This document shows, in pieces, positions 60,759 through 64,000 of a stretch of 64,000 nt of DNA. The position numbers were made by a program, and so were the translations under genes. How positions within the stretch are numbered: position 1 is the stretch's first letter; each line of letters opens with the position of its first letter. The notes beneath the pieces were generated by a model, which made no database searches, was not told where the DNA came from, and worked only from the letters and a program-made list of their open reading frames with translations. The DNA lies in NCBI GenBank assembly GCA_002104905.1, contig MCFE01000443.1, forward strand, positions 1 through 64,000, written 5' to 3'. This stretch comes from Basidiobolus meristosporus CBS 931.73 (Eukaryota > Basidiobolomycota > Basidiobolomycetes > Basidiobolales > Basidiobolaceae).

Positions 60759-62284
60759 CTCAAGGTGTGTGAGGTGTCTGATGGGTGCAATAACCTCTGT
60801 GTCTAAACTGCTGGTGTCTTTGTCAATATGTCACTATGGTAAATGCTCCTGCTTCTTTAGCTTCCTAGGTGCCCCAAGTGTCTCCAAAGGCCTCTGTGTG
60901 TCTTGTGCACTACCTTGAGAAGCTCCTTGATTGCAGGTCTGAGATGTACTGTTGAAGGCAGGTGCAGTGAACAACTGCTAATCAATAAGGTAGAAGTGTT
61001 ACTGATAGAAGGGATGATTTATTGATCAGGGATTGCTTTCCCTTGAATACTTTTCCTGATTGCCAAGTGATTACTAATGACAAGGTTCTAGAAGATTCTA
61101 GGTATCAGTGGAATTCTTGATGACATCACTATGAGCTAAAAATATGCCAAGAATGTCCTGGAAGGTTCTAAAAGGCACAGCACTCTCAACCAATCAGGAA
61201 TCAGTAGTCTGAAACCTGTGCAACATAGAAATACCATATATGGTATTGAAATGGTAGAGATGGTAACACAGACCTAGGTCATGTGTCACGGGTACTGACG
61301 CGGGTACTTGTCTTATATAGATACATCTACTGATCACAAAGCTGAATAACATCTGGGATAACTAATGCTAATAACTAATCAGGGTAAACATCATATGGGA
61401 TAATACTGATAATATGGGCAAACAAAGAATGGGATAATACTGATAAGATAAAATATGGATAAGTATATCATAATGACTATATGAATAAACTTGTCTGTGG
61501 GAGGTATGTTGACCCTACCACACCGGCCCGTACTGTGAAAATTGCGCACAAAATTGTTCCTGCGCAGCTTCTTTGTCAAATCCCCTCACTCTCAGCTCAT
61601 TCTTGATTTCAATACTTGTCTTGTTATATATCTTTTTACATACATTGGCTGGCATCTTGATGTAGAACTCATGCCACAGCTTTCTACTCAAATTCTTCCA
61701 TCTTTGTCAACTCTCTGAGGTATCTAGTTCTGCTAGATTAATCAGTAGTGCCCAAATATTTGTATGAAGGCTCATCATAGACACTTGAGCCATACTAAAA
61801 TCATTTGGCAAGAACTCAAACGGATCCGACATCAACTTTTCCAGTCAGGACCGCGCTTGTGAGCTGGGGGATGGGTTTTGTCTGGGTTGTACTAAAGATG
61901 AGTTGAGGCTTGGTATGGGGACCATAGCAACAGATTTGGATACTTATACAGCAATATATTGGCATCAACCTGGTCTTATATGAAATATATGTGAAAACTT
62001 ATGTGATTGTTGAATTTTCCATATATTATGCATGATGCATCTTGGATTGCATTGACATGGATCAGATCACATCATTTGCAGATTTCCTATTTGATTATAG
62101 ACCTATGATTAAAGCATCAATAAAAGTACCAAGGCATTGTTTGCGGATGATTTTTGCGACATAATGATGGGATACATGGCAATTGATGGAGATTTAACCA
62201 TAATGTATTAAAAATCAGATAAATAACGCAGATTGTGCCAAATTGATTCAAACCGCCTCCATACAATCATCCACCAATTTTAAT
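60759..62284. other. AT-rich non-coding region between transposon ORFs
   Basis: 1.5 kb with no supportable ORF; a third copy of the GGATGATTTTTGCG motif is at 62145. Confidence 0.4.
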
Positions 62285-63169
62285 ATGACTTACTCATCTG
62301 AATGGTCTTTTCTCATCAATCCCATCACTACCACTGGATTTCCTTTTGACACACTAGAGGAGATCTATTCCAAGTACTGTGGACCATCAACCCCAATCTA
62401 CTCAAGGAGATCCCTTGTTAAGCTTCTCTGCTATTACAAGAACTATTGCCCTACAAGGTTTCATCCCACCATCCATGGCAACAAAAGTCCTAGAAGCTTT
62501 CATTCCCAGCTGATAGCAATGGAGAACCACCTTGCAGAGGGTATGAATGACTTAGAGCAAGCTTGGAATACTAGGTTCAGAAGCTCCAATATACTTCCAT
62601 ATCCCAGAGTGTTCAGCAACAGGTTCCATATCAGGAGTATTTTGGATACCTTCTCAGTGAGGATTAACAGACCTTCTAGAGGGCAGAGGCACTTTTATTC
62701 TGGCAAGTACAAGGCACACTGTGTGAAGTTTCAAGCACTGTCGGACATTGAGGGTAACATCATCTGGTTTAGTGGGCCATTTGCTGGAAGTAGGCATGAC
62801 AAAGCACTCAGGGTAGAGAATCATCCTGAATTAAGTAGAGGGGAGAAATGTATGACAGACTTGGCCTGTATAGGAGAGGATTGTCAGAGATTAGGATGTA
62901 TTACAGCTTATAGGAAGCCAAGGAATGGTGTGCTTGGCAGGAAGAAGAAGCTCTACAATGAGATATTTAATCATTTCAGAGTGAGGGTAGAGCACACATT
63001 TGGATATCTGAAGAGATTCAGCATATTGGCAGGTAAATACAGAGGAAAGTCATATATAGGAGAAAACAGCAGAATAGGTAAAATAGTTAAGATACTTATT
63101 AATGCACAGTATGTTTATACAAGAAGACATCCATTGAGAGAAGTGTGTCTGGAGCATTATGAAGAGTAA
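62285..63169 (+). CDS. PIF/Harbinger-type DDE transposase (DDE_Tnp_4 family)
   Basis: 294 aa from ATG 62285 (MTYSSEWSFLIN); the frame is open earlier but only via non-ATG codons. The catalytic triad is visible in family order: D in ILDTFSVRINRP (about residue 121), D in KCMTDLACIGE (about 193) and E in RVRVEHTFGYLKRFSILAGK (about 240). FYSGKYKAHCVKFQALSDIE and FAGSRHDKALRV are the family's FY.gK...H..k.Q.v.d. and pGs.hD motifs. The frame is uninterrupted, unlike every other transposon gene in this window. Whether it is mobile depends on terminal repeats, which I could not identify. Confidence 0.85.
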   Translation: MTYSSEWSFLINPITTTGFPFDTLEEIYSKYCGPSTPIYSRRSLVKLLCYYKNYCPTRFHPTIHGNKSPRSFHSQLIAMENHLAEGMNDLEQAWNTRFRSSNILPYPRVFSNRFHIRSILDTFSVRINRPSRGQRHFYSGKYKAHCVKFQALSDIEGNIIWFSGPFAGSRHDKALRVENHPELSRGEKCMTDLACIGEDCQRLGCITAYRKPRNGVLGRKKKLYNEIFNHFRVRVEHTFGYLKRFSILAGKYRGKSYIGENSRIGKIVKILINAQYVYTRRHPLREVCLEHYEE

Positions 63170-63408
63170 ATAAAGCAAGGAAAGCACTATTCTGAGCAAC
63201 ATAAGTAAGATTGAGTAAAATTACCAGTAACTGTATCATACCACTGGCATCATGGTAGAAATTATAGTGCCAGATAGTGCTGTAGAGTGCCAGATTGATC
63301 CGGCACCATAAACAGGCTGGCACTATGTGGCACTACCCAATGGAACAAGTCTACTAATTGGAGCCCATGAGAAGTACTTAGGTTAGTGGATAATCTATAA
63401 TATCTTAC
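63170..63408. other. 3' flank of the Harbinger-type transposase
   Basis: Repeated GTGCCAGAT / TGGCACTA motifs at 63270-63345 in both orientations, possibly subterminal repeats of the element. A GTAAGA splice donor of the minus-strand Tnp2 exon lies at its right edge (63403-63408). Confidence 0.4.
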
Positions 63409-64000
63409 CAGTTCTTTCAATTTCTCCAGTATTTCAAAGGGATCATTTAGCTTGAAATGCCCCATGTACAACTTGATCATCAGTATAGGGATATTTTTGA
63501 AAAGCAAATGCATTGCTCCCAGTGGAAAGTTTTTGCTCCAACAGATACCCTCTATCTTAAGTATCTCTGGTTTCCAGTTGATTCCATATTCCGGCCAATG
63601 GCTTAAAGCTTGCCAACTTTGCTGCAATTGCATGCTTACTTCTGTACATTCTCTCTGTGGAAAGATGATGTTCTTAGTGCTGATGTTTGGGTGATAATAA
63701 TGTGTGTGAGTTATAGAGTAAATCCCCTGAATCCCACACATTTGACAGCAATACTGTCCATTGTGCTGGGAAAAACCTGCTATCTTGCTGATGGCTGGGG
63801 TATCTCCAATGCAGATAATAATATGCACTTTTACAGGATGGCCATTTACTGTTATCCCGCTAGAAAGCATACAAAGTCCATCCAGCAATGGATACCAGTT
63901 GATATCCAGGCTGGATGGTGATTTAGCCCCAAATACCAGTGAGACTGCCATCAGATTATTGCTCTGATACTGTAAGATGGGCAGCAGATTTGGATTGATG
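63409..64000 (-). pseudogene. Tnp2-type transposase, central catalytic exon (5' end outside window)
   Basis: Frame open from the window edge to 63409, where GTAAGA could be a splice donor. Seen: NPNLLPILQYQSNNLM, GVFGAK.P..LDINWYPLLDGL-type segment, and HIIICIGDTPAISKIAGFSQ followed by HNGQYCCQMCGIQG, the hallmark of Tnp2 proteins (D.PA..k..Gf..h....C..C). Ends ...MHLLFKNIPILMIKLYMG with FEILEKLKEL. The expected next block is at 58573-59127. Spliced or disrupted, not decided. Confidence 0.7.

Overview
This is nuclear DNA from a fungus, intron-rich and with unspliced coding capacity for about 24 host genes in the first 50.5 kb, followed by 12.7 kb of nested, decayed transposable elements. A fungal origin is supported by an AA11-type lytic polysaccharide monooxygenase with a chitin-binding tail, a MUB1/samB MYND protein, the CYC8/SSN6 co-repressor and an SSO-type syntaxin. 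Introns are mostly 52-80 nt with GT...AG ends and CTAAY-like branch sites. The VPS33 gene carries two introns with minor-spliceosome (U12) signals, which are missing from the best known yeasts and most Dikarya, so an early-diverging (zygomycete-grade) fungus is my best guess; the sequence alone does not settle this.

Layout, 1-50.5 kb (CDS spans): TGS1 3' end (1-330, +); secreted AA11 LPMO (1560-2519, +); unknown four-exon gene (2817-4532, +); MUB1 (4914-6164, -); DUF167 protein (7721-8203, +); plasma-membrane syntaxin (8613-10043, +); RPS17 (10403-11010, +); SEH1 (11365-12780, +); VPS33 (13044-15799, +); long-chain acyl-CoA synthetase (16130-18340, -); PEX14 (18862-19860, +); VOC/glyoxalase-like (20108-20565, -); U2AF small subunit (21186-21979, +); PH-like unknown (about 22248-22904, +); HLH-like regulator (24536-25561, +); CYC8 (25853-28507, -); YRA1/ALY (29437-30807, +); selenoprotein-O homologue (31120-33425, -); NOP2 (33781-35651, +); unknown six-exon gene (35873-38214, -); NOC2 (38617-41007, -); ERCC8/CSA-like WD40 (41272-42928, +); small membrane protein (43404-43754, +); pantothenate kinase (44186-45533, -); PAB1 (46575-48592, -); PGAP4-like glycosyltransferase (49318-50475, -). 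I reconstructed the exons by hand from splice signals and conserved protein sequence, and every multi-exon model given as complete keeps one reading frame. These are unlinked housekeeping functions (mRNA export and stability, ribosome assembly, vesicle fusion, peroxisome and lipid metabolism); there is no sign of a metabolic cluster.

Layout, 51.3-64 kb: a 5'-truncated-looking remnant of a Ty1/copia retrotransposon (51323-52959, +) holding a solo LTR (51882-52213) with a perfect 5-bp target duplication; a full-length copia copy on the minus strand (53354-58034) with 349-bp LTRs, a TTTAC target duplication and a broken gag-pol; then the two halves of a Tnp2-type transposase (58573-59127 and 63409-64000, minus) separated by 4.3 kb containing a PIF/Harbinger-type DDE transposase (62285-63169, +) and an unrecognised ORF.

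The observations I rate highest are the AT-AC U12-type intron and its GT-AG companion in VPS33, a 56-bp internal inversion that distinguishes the two LTRs of a single copia element, a copia primer-binding site complementary to the initiator-tRNA anticodon loop whose ATG is also the gag start codon, and a 15-nt microexon in the SelO gene.
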